Origin: Mucor racemosus
Lineage: Eukaryota; Mucoromycota; Mucoromycetes; Mucorales; Mucoraceae
Assembly (NCBI GenBank): GCA_027405735.1
Contig: JAPEHQ010000001.1
Location: forward strand, 1,550,001-1,614,000
Length of the DNA: 64,000 bases
Direction: 5' to 3'
Each line of letters starts with the position of its first letter. Within the stretch, counting starts at the first letter, position 1. This document shows positions 9,694 to 22,142 of this stretch, piece after piece. A program made the position numbers and the translations under genes. Below the pieces are notes generated by a model, which saw nothing but the letters and a program-made list of their open reading frames with translations, was not told where the DNA came from and ran no database searches.

Positions 9694-10029
9694 TGAATTT
9701 TTATCACACATATTCATCGATTACTCAAAAAATAACATATATAGTACACCTAGATGATTAATTGAACTTTGTATAACTTTTTATGGTGGATCTAATGGTA
9801 GGCATTACAAATATATTTTACACCAAAAATAAGCTTGAAATTGCAGAATTAAAAATATCGCTTTTTCATAAAAAAGTCAGTTTTTAGAATAAATAATATC
9901 GAAATAGATAGCTTGATATAAAAATTAAAGAAATTCTGAGCATTTTTGACCTTATTATACCTTATTGAAAAATGTCATTTTTGAGGTTAAAATTAGAATT
10001 TAGCGATTTCAAGCGATTTTCCCTTGTAG
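9694..10029. other. Spacer between the LINE and transposon copy A
   Basis: AT-rich DNA, no gene seen. Its right end, TTTTCCCTTGTAG, forms with the sequence beyond copy A a near-palindrome that was the transposon target. Confidence 0.5.
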
Positions 10030-10037
10030 TAGCAAGG
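10030..10037. repeat. 8-bp target-site duplication of transposon copy A, left
   Basis: TAGCAAGG, repeated at 15390-15397. The next two bases (GA) also agree on both sides, so a 10-bp duplication cannot be excluded, but aligning the two terminal inverted repeats favours 8 bp. Confidence 0.75.
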
Positions 10038-13000
10038 GAGTTTGTGGCCATATCTATGGTTAAGGGCATTTAATTAATTTTTTCAAAAATTAATTAAAAA
10101 TAGGGAAAAAATAGGGAAAAAAGAGAAAAAAATAGTATTAGGCGAAGTATAATACGTATGACGCTCTGTATACGCCTAGGAATAGCTTAATTCATAATAG
10201 CGAGGGGTGTATCGCTCAAAATCATGTTTTTTTGAGACTTGATCGTCGAATAATTACTTTTTACGCGGCGACATTAATTGTGTTTTACAATAAATTCCAC
10301 CATAAAGTATTAATTTTAAGAGAATATTAAAACAATATTAACTTAAAGGATTATTTTATGACAATAAAACTTTATTGGGACAAACTAAGTTTTTTTTATT
10401 GAATTACAAAATAATGATACATTTTAATCTATTTTTTTTTTGCTTTAAAATTATTATTTGTGGAAGAAAATCGAATTAATTAGGACAGGTACCACGAGGT
10501 TGTCCACCAGGACATCCCATAGTACTGCATGTTTTACAAAACCGTGGTCTTTTTATACGATTTATACTTACAGAACCCAAAGCAGGTTGTGATTGTATAC
10601 TTAAAATTCTTGGAATAGGTTGAGAATCCAATACAACTGGATGAGCGACGGGAAGGGAGGAAGAACGGTTTGGAGCAGGAACCAATGCACGTTGTTGGCG
10701 GTTAGCTGAAGCAACGGATGGTTCCTCCAATATGGACTGAACGGTACGAGTAGCAGGAAAATCTTGGAGTTGCTGGAATGTTGATGTTGATGCAACTGGT
10801 GCTCTTCTTTCTGGATTTTGGACCAAGACATTCATTTTTCGAAGAGTAAGGCGGTTGTCTATTCTTGCATTGACGATCTTCAGAGATTTGAGCTTTTTAT
10901 TGTAGTATGCTTTTAATTGCTCTGGTGTCTTGTAAAATATAGCGATGCCATCGCTAGTAGAGCACCAATGTTTGCAAAGCTTCAAAAAATCGGGAGAAGT
11001 TCTTTTACCATAATCATTGAATTGGTTGTTTGCTTGATCAAAGATAAGGTGTTTGAATTTATTTCTCTCTTCTGTAGTATGTACATGGACAATGGCAAAC
11101 TTGGTGCCTTGTAATTGAGCCAGATATTCATAACTGTCGAAGAGGATGTTTACTTCAGAAGCAAATGTGACAATTGGCAATGCTGATACTTGCAAAAATG
11201 AATCCAATTTTGTTGCTTGAGAGATTGATGCTGGTGTTGTGGCCGTGGTGGATCTTCTTTGAACGTTTTTAGATCGACTTGAAACTCTATTATCAGGTTT
11301 TGAAGTGTAGGATTTCATAGAGAAAAAGTTTACCAAAGGAGAAGGAAGGGGTGTGATACCAAACGTCTCTTTTGAAGAAGCAAAATCAATGGGAGAGAGA
11401 TTATTCATGCAAAAGTAGGAAGCTTGTTTGGGCAAAAGAAGATGGTAACGAAGCGCATTTATTGAATGAATCAACCAAGGTTCGAAATGGCCAACGTATT
11501 TCTTGTTCAACCTATGTTTAGAGCCAGCCTAATAGCAGAAATTTGGTTAAAACTGTATCTAATCTACAAATTAAAGAACTTACATTTGCATTATGTCTTA
11601 AACGGTAATCAGCAAGAGCAGCATCAGCAAGTCGAATACTACCATTAATGCTCGAAAATTTTCTTACAATATTGGAATGTACACCTCCTATAGCACCAGA
11701 TAATTAATGTTAGATTTATTTCGTATTGAACATTGTTATTGTTTATTACCTTCCAAACTATTTGTTCCACGACAACAATGATATTTTGCAAGACCATTAC
11801 TATCATATCCATATAAAGTGTATAAAGGGATACCTTCAGGATCCGAAACATGGCCTAAACGAACTGTTTCTAACACATTGTCTGCTGTCTTCTTGGCATC
11901 TCTATCAAATAATGGAAAGTTGATATCTGTGCAAATTATAGGACCATATTCATCAAACAGCTTCTTGAGTAAAGGAAGCAACTGATTAGCGGGAGGAATT
12001 CGACGCTTGACACGGCTCCAAACCCAAGCAGAATTGGTCACAACTTTGTAATCCCAGGTAGTGTTCATTGATTCTAGAACTCGAGAAACATTGGCTTTGT
12101 CAGCTGGATCAGGAACTAGGAGAATGTCTCGGAACTTGGCCTTGAACTCAGAGCACAAAGTATGCTTAATTGGCACCTTGATCATGTCAATTAAATGAAA
12201 GACATCTTTCAATACCCTACTAGTATGTGTAGAAGTCGTATCATTATTGGTAGCAGCATTTCCTACAACAGTGTTAGGCCCATCTTCATTTAGTAGCTCA
12301 GAATATCTTTGTAATTCATTAGCTTGGTTGTTGTTAATAGCTTGAGCAACTGAATTCCTCATGTTACCACCATTACCGCTATTCAGAGGACATTGTCGAA
12401 GCATAACCTTGTTGACAACAACAAAAGAATGCGAACAGCCAGTATTATCCAATGTCTTTTTAGGGCCATGCTCTGGAAGACGCATGTTTGGTTTTAATAC
12501 TTCTGTGATTTCAACAAGCACAGATTTGTTGCTCTTCAAGTTTCTTCTCATAGGGACACCAAAAGCTTGAGAAGATTTCTCTCTTATGTAGCCAAATGCC
12601 GAAGGAGTCATAGACAGAGAGTTTCTTGGGAAAAGAGCGACATATGTGTCAACGGGAGGAATGTCCAAAAATGATGTATAAAGGGTTTCAACAGATTTTG
12701 CCTTGCAATATACGCGAAGCATAAAATAAGTTTCCAGAGTCAATCTTTGCACTTGGGCATCATCAAGAAATTCGGCTTCCCACCTTCCAGATTCAACGAG
12801 TGTAGGCTCCTTTGGAAATTTCAGGTCGAAGAAAATTCTGCAGAAATCTGTCAATGTACTACCAGAACCATTTGGGCATCGATTATTGCAAAATGAAGTA
12901 AATCCAACAGAGTTTCTAATTTGCAGTAATAAGGCAGGATATTGCTCATTTAGACTTGCAACAAGTACGTTCAATCGAGTTCCAATTTTACCAATGCTTG

Positions 13001-15389
13001 AATCTTCAAAAATTCTTCGTAAAGCAGAAGAAAAATTGTTGTTGATAATTTTGAAAATGAAGACCTTACAATCTAAAGTTGCGATTGATATACGAACTAC
13101 ATTGCGACCATTGATTGAAGATCTCTTGTAATTAATCAAGACAAAAAGACCAGAATAATTACTCAAAATACTGAGGCAGTGATTGTTCATCTCCTCAACT
13201 GTATTGCTGACAATTATTTCGAGACCATGAGGGATTGTAGCAACCGGAAGGCCATCGATGGGTTGTACATTTTCCAAAAGTGAAGGTAAATGCTCTTCCA
13301 GAAAATTACTATCGGTTCTAACATTGTCCGTATAAAAGATCTTGGGCTTTTCATATCCGTACATAGTATACGCATTCCACAATTTGTCGAAGGAAGTTAT
13401 CAAATGAATGAGTGATTTTGTCAAAACGAAAGATTGTAATCTTATCTCTTCATATTCATTTGTTACTGTATATAAAGCATCAAAAACATTTACACCACTA
13501 GCAAGTGGACTGATGTTGCTTGCTGCCTTGAATGTATGATCACCTTTCAATATAACACCATCAACTTTCATAATTTGATTATCAAGATGTGGTCTGAGCG
13601 TTGCTATCAAAGATGTATAAACAAAACTGAGATAGTTTGCTGAAGGATAATAACCATTATAACCATCCTTATCATTGAATTTTGAGAATTCAGGAGCAGG
13701 AACTGGGAGAGAAATCAAACTGGAGCTATTATCGACTCTGTATTTGTAGTTGGCCAAGTACTGGAACTGAAGCGTATCATATCTTTTAAGATGCAATTCT
13801 TGTAGGATATTACTAAGTCTAAGTGGACCAGTTGAGGATTGCACCAAAGGACGCATCAAGTCAGCAAGGTCTCTTGATATACCACTTCTTTTAGTCAAGA
13901 AAGCAGGGAATTCAGCCTGTGCAATGATAGGAAGTTGTCTAATGAGTTCAGTGTCGGTACCAATTATTCTGCAACTACATTTATTACATTTGTAAAAGCA
14001 TGACATGAGGTAAAAGCAACTATGTATACAAATAATTTGTTAATACAAAGGAAAATTTACGACAATTGTTTATATACATACTCTTTAATATCAATAATCC
14101 TTCTGGCAAGCGGGCTCTTGGTATATCCATCATTAATCATGAAACGAGGTACAGAATCATTCTTTGCACATTCAGGGCATTTAAACTTTTGGTTATCATT
14201 GTAAAATAGGTAATGAGGAAACCAAAGAAAGACTCGTGGTTGCAAAACACATTTCTGATCTGCTGTTACACTCTTCTTCAATTTAAAAAAGGCAGCTTGT
14301 TGAGAATACCAAAATGTACCATCCTTGTAGGCTTGTGGCATTTCATTTCGCTGAAACTTTTTCTGGATTGATTCAAGATATTCATTCAAACTGGATGAAT
14401 CTCCATTTGTTGTAATGTCATCCTCAATTCTATCAAACATGTCGCTATCAACATCAACTTCTTGTTCGTATTCGTCATACTCAATGTCGATTCCATAGCT
14501 GTTACTTTCAGTTAAATCGACGCTTTGATTATAAATCGATGGGATCTAAAGTGGTTTTTTTTATTATTAAAATCATATAAATACATAGCACATGTTTGTA
14601 TATATATATATTACCTCTTCTATATCACTTGATCCTTCATCATTATCAGAATTACCATCACTAGAATCCATCGAATCACTTGCAGAATTACTGTCACCGG
14701 CAGAGACATCATCCACACTGGCAGAGGCATTATCAATATCAATATTGCTTGCTGAGGTACTAGCACCGACACCGAAATGGGATAACAAACTTGTTTGGTT
14801 TTGACAGCTAGTTAGCCCCTTATTTACAGGAGGTCGGCCAGCGTTAGGATTTGCTCCTCCTCGACGTCTACCTCTTTTACCGCCTAAATTAGATCTTCTT
14901 CCTCTAATAGGCATAATAATCAAAATAAATTAAGGAAAATCAAGTATCTTTGATCTATTTAATCTTTATATATGTGCCTTTTTATTAAGACAAAAAAACT
15001 TTAACAAACTAATTTTATGGTATCACCGTGGTAAATTTACAAATTAAGGGACTCTGTTTTCTAATGATGGCCTTGATGTAAAACATATTTACGCTCAGAA
15101 TAATAATTTTTACGATCAACAAATTAACTGAAATCTAAACTAATTTATTTGGTGTTTATTATGATATTTTCTTTATTCAAATCTGTGATTCATGAGTGCA
15201 TTTCGATCAACAATGACCTATATACTATATTTGATTGGATGCTTTTGGAGAACCTTTGATTGGATAGATTTTTGCTTTTGGCGGTTATTTGATTGGCTTT
15301 TCTATTTTTTGGAGGCATTTCTACTGGCTAAATTATTCTTTGGAGCAATTTTAATTGGTCACGTTTCCCATAGTTATGGCCATATAGCC
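10038..15389 (-). mobile_element. DNA transposon copy A (5.35 kb, DDE type)
   Basis: The element is 5,352 bp and lies in minus orientation. Its termini are imperfect inverted repeats: GAGTTTGTGGCCATATCTATGG at the left and, read inward from the right, GGCTATATGGCCATAACTATGG; the shared core is TGGCCATAWCTATGG. An 8-bp target duplication flanks it. A subterminal perfect hairpin (14-bp arms TTTAATTAATTTTT, 2-nt loop) lies at 10069-10098. It carries a single spliced gene. Copies B and C are nearly identical over their full length, so transposition was recent. Superfamily is not certain: the 8-bp duplication and the DDE core with an inserted domain recall hAT/KDZ-like groups, but the Cys-rich N-terminus resembles DUF6729 proteins. 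Confidence 0.9.
10476..14914 (-). CDS. Transposase of copy A (1,396 aa, five exons)
   Basis: The exons are 14914-14615, 14545-14082, 14019-11750, 11687-11584 and 11528-10476; introns are 55-69 bp with GT-AG borders and every junction keeps the frame. The start is ATG 14914 (MPIRGRR). Order of regions: Arg/Gly-rich 1-30; acidic Ser/Asp 60-150; zinc-binding Cys region (C223, C226, then C256, C262, C266, C269, C271) resembling DUF6729; DDE core with D415 (GDHTF), D486 (YTDN) and E1011 (SLEGGVH); an RNase D/WRN-like fold at ~520-694 inserted between D486 and E1011; and a Cys-rich tail (RFCKTCSTMGC). It would cut and join the element ends. Relative to copies B and C it has F956 instead of L and R975 instead of C. 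No disruption is seen. Confidence 0.85.
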
Positions 15390-15397
15390 TAGCAAGG
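15390..15397. repeat. 8-bp target-site duplication of transposon copy A, right
   Basis: TAGCAAGG, identical to 10030-10037. Confidence 0.75.
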
Positions 15398-16916
15398 GAC
15401 AAAAGGCCGATTTTCAGTCAATTTTTTATCGACTCAAAAACGCGAAAAAAAAGTATAGCAAGTAGATATGCTATGTGAGAAACAGGTTGGACTTATTTTG
15501 GAGCCTGGGATCTCTTAAAAAGTGGTTGCAAAAACTCTTTAAAGTTTTCATATTTTAGTGATTTCAGTAGAAATCAATAGCTTTTAGGGTATATTTGACT
15601 AGTGCAGATAGATTTTATGCATTTAGATATGCGAGTAGTGCCATCAAGAACGAAATTAAATTAATATAATTCGTACTGTTTAGATTTGAAGCGCTTTTAT
15701 CTATTTGATGCTAATGCACAATGTATGCTAAATGATTGATTCAAGCCTCTAAGAAGTTCTAGATTCAAGCGAAGAGTGAGTATAGCATTTATATATTGTA
15801 ATTACATGTCGACATGATGGACAAAATGACTAGATCGCTTTGATCTGTAAAGAAACTAAAGAAAATGCAGCTGGAACGGAATTATAAACTGCATCCAGCC
15901 TAATTTAATATGGAAAAATAATACAACTGCGGGGTAAGTTATAGATCATATATAGCTTGAAACTATTTATGCTTTCTTAACACAAGAACAGTTCTCAAGA
16001 AGACTAGGAAAGGGTAAATGCGCTTCAATTACGCCACAGAAGGAAGCTGGTAACTGATTACGTTTGTAACCAGATATTTTGAACAGCCGTCGGCCGTGCC
16101 AAGAAAAATACGTATAATTTCTTGATTTGAGATGTATTTAAAGATTTTTTTTAGGACCAATTTAGATTTAGTATACCCCAATCATTTGTAGCATGTCTAC
16201 AAAGGCATCTTACATATACCCATATTTTTTATTTTAAGCTTTATTATGGAAATTGTCTCATGCTCCAATCTTGAAAATAGCAGAATGAAAAAGTCCCACC
16301 AAAATGATAAAACATAAAATAAGAAATGTTTCAAATGTTCAGAGTGGAATGAATGTATTAGAGATGCAATTTGAGCACAATAGAAATAAATATTATATAC
16401 CTTGAACTATAAATTGATACTATTTTCTATATTTCATTTTCAGGTAATTGCAATAAAAATATATACACATGCCAGTTAAAAATCGCTGAATAATAATCAA
16501 TTATAGGCTCAATTGAAGCGTCTTGAGCTAAACATGTGTGTAGGTGTACAAATATTATTTTCAAAATATAAAATATTGAATAAATTAGTCATTATCTCAA
16601 CATGCACGTATACTATTTGCGTGCTTTTGAAACAAGACTAAATCTTAATGACGTTCTTTTGTTCCCCATCTTCTTTGTCATTTTTCTTGATCTGATAGAA
16701 AAGAGGGGCCCTTATTTTTCACACAGTAAGGTTTTGAAATGACGCCATGATTTATTCACCATGTCTTCATGATGAAACTAACAGATTGCAATTGTTTTTT
16801 TCGATCCAGAATATTTCTGCTTTCTACTTTCTGATATCGTTCCATCTTGTTTTTGATTTATTCTACTGAGGAAGAAATATTCTTCCATCTAAAATGTTTC
16901 AGTGATTTTGTTTACT

Positions 16917-17148
16917 TTCAAAAACTTCATATAGATCTGAACGATGGAATAAATGGGTCGGGGACAAAAGGAAAGCGGGGAGAAAGTCACTGGCAATTTA
17001 AATCACCCACCAAAAGAGAGTAAAAATAAAGATTCAAAAACTTCATGTAGATCTGAACGATGGAATAAATGGGTCGGGGACAAAAGGAAAGCGGGGAGAA
17101 AGTAACTGGCAATTTAAATCACCCATCAAAAGAGAGTAAAAAATAAAG
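16917..17148. repeat. 116-bp tandem duplication
   Basis: Two direct copies, 16917-17032 and 17033-17148, each containing GATCTGAACGATGGAATAAA and GGTCGGGGACAAAAGGAAAG. They differ by only a few bases (CATATAG/CATGTAG, GTCAC/GTAAC, CCACC/CCATC) and one added A, so the duplication is fairly young. Confidence 0.9.
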
Positions 17149-18177
17149 AGAAATTATATAGTGAGAGGTTTCTCCGCTGTAAATGATTGGAAGGTGTGAA
17201 AGAAACGATATAGATCGAGAACAATGATAAAGTCAAGGCGGATAATCTTGGCCATAAGCAGTTTAGTATATATGTATTTACTTTATATTTAACTACTATA
17301 ATGGCTCTTTTTTGCCCTTGAATACAAATAGAATCATACAGCAAGCACGTACAAGTGAATCAAATCCTGCCAAATGTTGATCAAATCAAGGGAAATTCAT
17401 TATTTTCAGCTGGTAAATATGGAATAGCTAATCAGGGGAGATTAAATGTATTATCTGTGTCATATAACACCACACAGGGTCATTACTGCGATTATAATTA
17501 TTACTTTTTATGTAATTATAATCAACGAGGAACTGCGGCGCATACAAGTGTATTTTGCTCAGGAAATGAGGGAAGATTATTCAAGGAAATCAGTAATTAT
17601 CGATTTAAAGCTCAGTTTAAGATAATGATTGTGTGCCACCTTTATTATAAAATGTACACAAGAAGAAAAAAAAAGAAAAAAAAAGAGCAAGATCAGAATA
17701 AAAGGCGTTTGGATAATGAACCCAAACAAGGCGCTGGCGTTGATTATAAATCAAACGTTTGTTTATACATTTTTCATATGAATCAACGGTCCTCTTTTTT
17801 CTGAATAAGCAGTTCTTGGAAGCGGATAAATTAATAGCACAATCATGATTTCCTCTTTTGACAACAAGGCTTTGAATTATTAAGCGTTTTTTTTTAATTT
17901 TTAATTTTTGTTTTTGAAAGAGTGGTTTGCTTTTGAGTCATATATGAATAAAATGAAGCCAACCATTTCGGTTAAATAGATATTATAATGGGTCATTTGG
18001 CCATGAAATCAAATTTCAATGAGGGGAGGGTGATACAAAATAGATCAATGGATTTCTTTCCATTTGCTTTAATAGAACTATCAAATCACAGGTTTTTCTG
18101 TTTCTCTTGCAAACTATACCCGGCGGGTAAGACCGACTGACCTATGCATAAATCTGTTCCATCCAAGAAAGGTTCTA

Positions 18178-18208
<31 letters not shown>

Positions 18209-19373
18209 CAAAACCGAAACATTAGATCAAATTGTAATAGATTGGGGATCCAAGGTCCCTGCTTTTCAAATGAATGACCGTGATCCATCTTCTTATGTAT
18301 TATATAGATCAGAAATCATCAAATGATTTTTCGATTTGACTTGGGGAGGGGAATCGAAAAAAAAGAAATCTGACTCGTGTATTTCCTTTTATTATAATTG
18401 CGTGGCACATCTTTATTCTCAATTTATATATAATGCAAACGTAATGTAAGTACTTAATTGTGGCTAAAATGATCCCGGCCACCCAATAACATTCGGAATG
18501 ACGGGGTGCTTATTATCCTTGGCCAATGATTACTTTAAATCATGTTGTAAAAAAAAAAAAGAACAAGAAAGAAGGAAAAAGGAAATCAACGTAAGCGTGG
18601 TTTCTCATTGAAAAAAAGTGGAATCCGATGAAAGTAATTGTGGTATTTCTTACAAGGAAAAATATCTATAAAGGTTTTTTGGCCTTGTATGATTTTAAGA
18701 TGGAAAAATAGAAACAAGATTTTAATTAATAATGTACAGTCCATCATTACTAATGATGTTTTCGATCTACTGCTTACACATATTTGTTGTTGCAATGTAT
18801 TGTTTCTATTATAAAATTAGTAACAAAATGAGGCTTAAAATAGCAAAATATAAAATTACATTTATTATTTTATTCATGGCATCGATTTGTAAAAAAGAAC
18901 ACGATTTTCATACCTGGATCAACATTGCATTTTATCAATCATTTCCACGTAATATAAAAAAAACTGTTGAGAAAATTCGCTCATCGTTAAATCGCCGCCA
19001 TGTTTCTAAACAATCTTTTCCCGAATAATATCTAATGGAATTTCCGCCGTATTGAGATATTCCATATGGAATTTTGCATCCACATGAGAAAAAGACTCGA
19101 AACCATTGTGATTTGACTCAGCACAGCACTATAGGATAAGAGAGAGAGAGGGGGGGGGTAATATAGATTGTATGACACATTCAAATCAAACAAATCATTA
19201 TACAAGGTCTCTGAATGTTGTATGATTTTTATGGAAGATATTTAGCCGTATAATCTATTGAACCATAGTGAATCGGCACCGGCTACATCTTACACCGGGC
19301 ACTGAAATTCCGGAAAAAGAGAGAAAGCGTAGCGTTTTACAATATAACAATTTCTTGATCTGACTTTATTTGT

Positions 19374-19380
19374 TATATAA
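19374..19380 (+). promoter_or_regulatory. Probable TATA box of the GATA-like gene
   Basis: TATATAA is followed by AAAGGCC and then long CT-rich tracts, a common fungal core-promoter arrangement. A likely 5' UTR intron (GTAAG at 19496 to CAG at 19562, 67 bp) lies between it and the ATG at 19644. The start site itself was not identified. Confidence 0.4.
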
Positions 19381-19643
19381 AAAGGCCTATCTTTTTTTCT
19401 ACTTTTTCTGCTTTTCTCTCTTTCTTGATTCCATTCTTTTTTTTATCTTTGACTTTTTTACATTTACTCATCTCCTCATTTTCTTTTTCCTTTTTGTAAG
19501 TTTGAAATGATGCAAATTTCTTGATCTACGATGAAATTAATCTCTCTTGTTTTGTATATCAGCGGTCCATCAAATTCCCAACAACAACAATAAAAAAAAA
19601 AAAATAATAGAATCCCAATTGTATAAATCAAAATAGTTAGAAT

Positions 19644-21068
19644 ATGAACATTTCAGAATTAAACGCACCTGCAACACCACCATATGATTATCAAAATCAT
19701 ACTACAAACACAAATAACAAGAATTTCCAAGATTTGTTCTTTGATCAACCATCTGGCAACAGTAGCGAAAGTAACAGTGAACATAACAGCAGCCATAGCG
19801 TAACTGGTGATGACGAAAATAATAATAATGAAACAAATCATAGTGCATTTCGTCGTGTGTCACCCATGTCTATGCCATCACCGCCTGAATTATTGATTGA
19901 TTCATCTGAAGATGAGGAAGAATTTACTTTTCAATCTACATTCATAAATGCAGTATCAACAACATCTATTGCGACATCATCTTTATCGTCGTCATCACCA
20001 TCATCATCACCATCATCACCATCATCATCATCATTATACAATATGCATCATAAAAGAAAATCGGTGCCTCATCGATCACCATCGAACATTGTGGATCACA
20101 AAAGTGTTGTATTTCAAATCAATAATAATTGTACTCCAAAAATTCTCGGCGGTGGTGATCGTGGTGTTCTTTGGTCCCTTCGTCAACGTGTTTCCATGGC
20201 AAGACATTCCCAAAGATCCAATAACAAGAAGAGACTTTCGGCGCCTCATCCTCAAAGACGCGTGAGACCTATGCGAATCCAGATACCCAGACCTCAGTGG
20301 TCTAGAGACAATACCTTTTATGATGATCTTGTCTCACCCGTAAACAATGATTGGCAATCAAAGAAATCTATTCAGCCTATCGTTATTGTACCAACAAGTA
20401 ATTTAGAATCTACTGTAGATACTACTGCTTCTACTACTGACGTTCCAGTTACTATTGCTACTGCTACTACTACTACTACTGCTTGGCAATCGAATACCAA
20501 GAAATCAAATCATGCTACTGAACGCAAGAAATCTTCAAATTCTTCTTCTTCTACTTCTACTACTGCTGCTGCTGCAACACCTCGTCGTAAAAGTTCTCAT
20601 CATACTACTTCCGGTCGTCCATCTCGTGTAAAGGGTCCTTGCCAAGCATGTAATGAAACATCCGATGGCTGTATGCGTAAAGCATTTAACTGGCCTTTCC
20701 CTACAAGTACCATTTTTAACGATAAAGGAAAACCATTTGTTTATCTTTGTAACAAATGTGGTCTTCGTTATAATAAAAGCGGTGGTTGTGTATGCCGCCA
20801 TTGTCGTTGGGTTCTCTGTAAAGAAGAAAAACGAAAGGCTATGCAATTAATAGATCAAATGCGCCGTTCCCGTCCTGATGGTAAAGTTGATCCAGAAGAA
20901 GATATTGAAAACTTTGTATGTACACCAAAGTATTGGAATTGTAGCCGTCCTTGGAAAGTTGGATGGGTTTTACATAGTCAACACGATGGTGATGAAGATG
21001 ATGAAGATACAATTATGGCAGATCATCAGCAACAACAATCCCCTTCTATGAGTGAAGCTACTCTTTAG
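19644..21068 (+). CDS. Atypical GATA-like zinc-finger regulator
   Basis: A 474-aa intronless frame. Residues 1-320 are low complexity (Asn/Ser, a Ser/Pro run near 115-130, Thr/Ala runs near 265-310) as in many fungal transcription factors. The finger begins CQAC (C333, C336) and ends CNKCGLRYNK (C369, C372), the second half being close to the LCNxCGLRYxK signature of GATA factors. The loop between the Cys pairs is 32 residues rather than the usual 17-20 and contains an extra Cys (C343). Three further Cys follow at once (C382, C384, C387: CVCRHCRWVLC), so a second metal site is possible. The protein ends acidic with a Gln run. It probably binds DNA in the nucleus; target sequences are unknown. 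The alternative is a Cys-rich zinc protein that is not a true GATA factor. Confidence 0.7.
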   Translation: MNISELNAPATPPYDYQNHTTNTNNKNFQDLFFDQPSGNSSESNSEHNSSHSVTGDDENNNNETNHSAFRRVSPMSMPSPPELLIDSSEDEEEFTFQSTFINAVSTTSIATSSLSSSSPSSSPSSPSSSSLYNMHHKRKSVPHRSPSNIVDHKSVVFQINNNCTPKILGGGDRGVLWSLRQRVSMARHSQRSNNKKRLSAPHPQRRVRPMRIQIPRPQWSRDNTFYDDLVSPVNNDWQSKKSIQPIVIVPTSNLESTVDTTASTTDVPVTIATATTTTTAWQSNTKKSNHATERKKSSNSSSSTSTTAAAATPRRKSSHHTTSGRPSRVKGPCQACNETSDGCMRKAFNWPFPTSTIFNDKGKPFVYLCNKCGLRYNKSGGCVCRHCRWVLCKEEKRKAMQLIDQMRRSRPDGKVDPEEDIENFVCTPKYWNCSRPWKVGWVLHSQHDGDEDDEDTIMADHQQQQSPSMSEATL

Positions 21069-22142
21069 ATCCCCTATATGTTTTTATATATATAAAAAAA
21101 AACTTGTTTATATGTCTCCCCCTATATTTCTTTTTTGAAAATTCCCCTTTCCCCTCTTCCCTATGTAGAACTACTTATCGATTCATCTTTTTTTTCTTTA
21201 TTGTACATATATATCGTATAAAAAATCAAATAAAATATTTACAGCCCTGTAAAAAATACTTTTACCCATTCACCTTGTACGGATCAATGGATCGAATATT
21301 TAACCGAAACCAAATCCACATGGAAAAACATAAAATGCGTATAAACAAAAAACCTTCTTTTCTTCAATTAATGTATTCAGCCTGCATTTTCAATCTATAC
21401 ATTTACTTTTAAAAAAGGGGAAATTCAGCATATAAGCTTTTTCTTGTAAAATACTTGGCAAATCTCTCTTATGTTTTTTAAGGTTAAATAAAGAGGTAAA
21501 ATGGTTTTATGTTTATGTTGTACGAAATCGCTAAATTATGAGCTGAGATCAAGAAAATGATTTCATTCATACAGTCTTTTAGGCTGAAATATAGCGTAAA
21601 ATTGAGAACCGTAGTAAAATTCTATATATAATTCGCCAAGATTTATTGTAATCTTCTCATAAATCTATAGTAATTTATATGGTCTATTTACATATTTCAT
21701 GATATATTTAGAAATTCTTTAATAATTAGCAGCAGCAGTAGATAAAGGTTTATATTTTCCCTTTCACTTCTCTGATCTTGAACAACGTAATCAGATCCAC
21801 TGCATCTCTTTTCTTTCTTTCTTTTAGTTTGTGTTACATTAAACTAAAAGGATTATCTAAACAAATGTTGCTTTTGTCCAACACGTGGAATCAATATTCA
21901 ATTTCCCAGCATTCTCCCTCAAGGTTCCTTTCGATTCTCAAAAGTTGGGTCATTTGTTCTAGTTTTATTTTGGTTTCACTGTGCGATTGTATACATATTA
22001 TAGAATTTTTTAGGTACGTATTTAGAGTTTCGAATAGAGCAAAATGGCTAAACATATTCATCAAATTATTCTCTTACACGCTGCATTTTTTTTTTCTCTT
22101 TAAATTTTTATTATTTCGATATTATACACAATTTTTTATGAT
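21069..22142. other. 3' flank between the GATA-like and START genes
   Basis: About 1.07 kb between two convergent genes. It contains AT-rich 3' UTR-like DNA (AATAAAATATT near 21228-21240). Open frames at 21104-21412 and 21778-22146 have no recognisable features. Confidence 0.5.

Larger units (their letters stand above)
15398..19643. other. Long gene-poor region before the GATA-like gene
   Basis: About 4.2 kb without a convincing gene. Open frames at 17355-17804, 18144-18326 and 18732-19028 have no recognisable domain, low-complexity stretches and no splice support. A 116-bp tandem duplication lies at 16917-17148, and a T25 run at 18178-18202. The last ~300 bp, with a TATA box and long pyrimidine tracts, are the probable promoter and 5' UTR of the next gene. 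Confidence 0.5.

Noticed and set aside
16917..17148. Direct repeats as possible LTRs
   Set aside because: Copies are adjacent with nothing between them and lack TG...CA ends.
17355..17804. 149-aa open frame
   Set aside because: No recognisable domain, a Lys run from an A/G tract, and no splice or start context.
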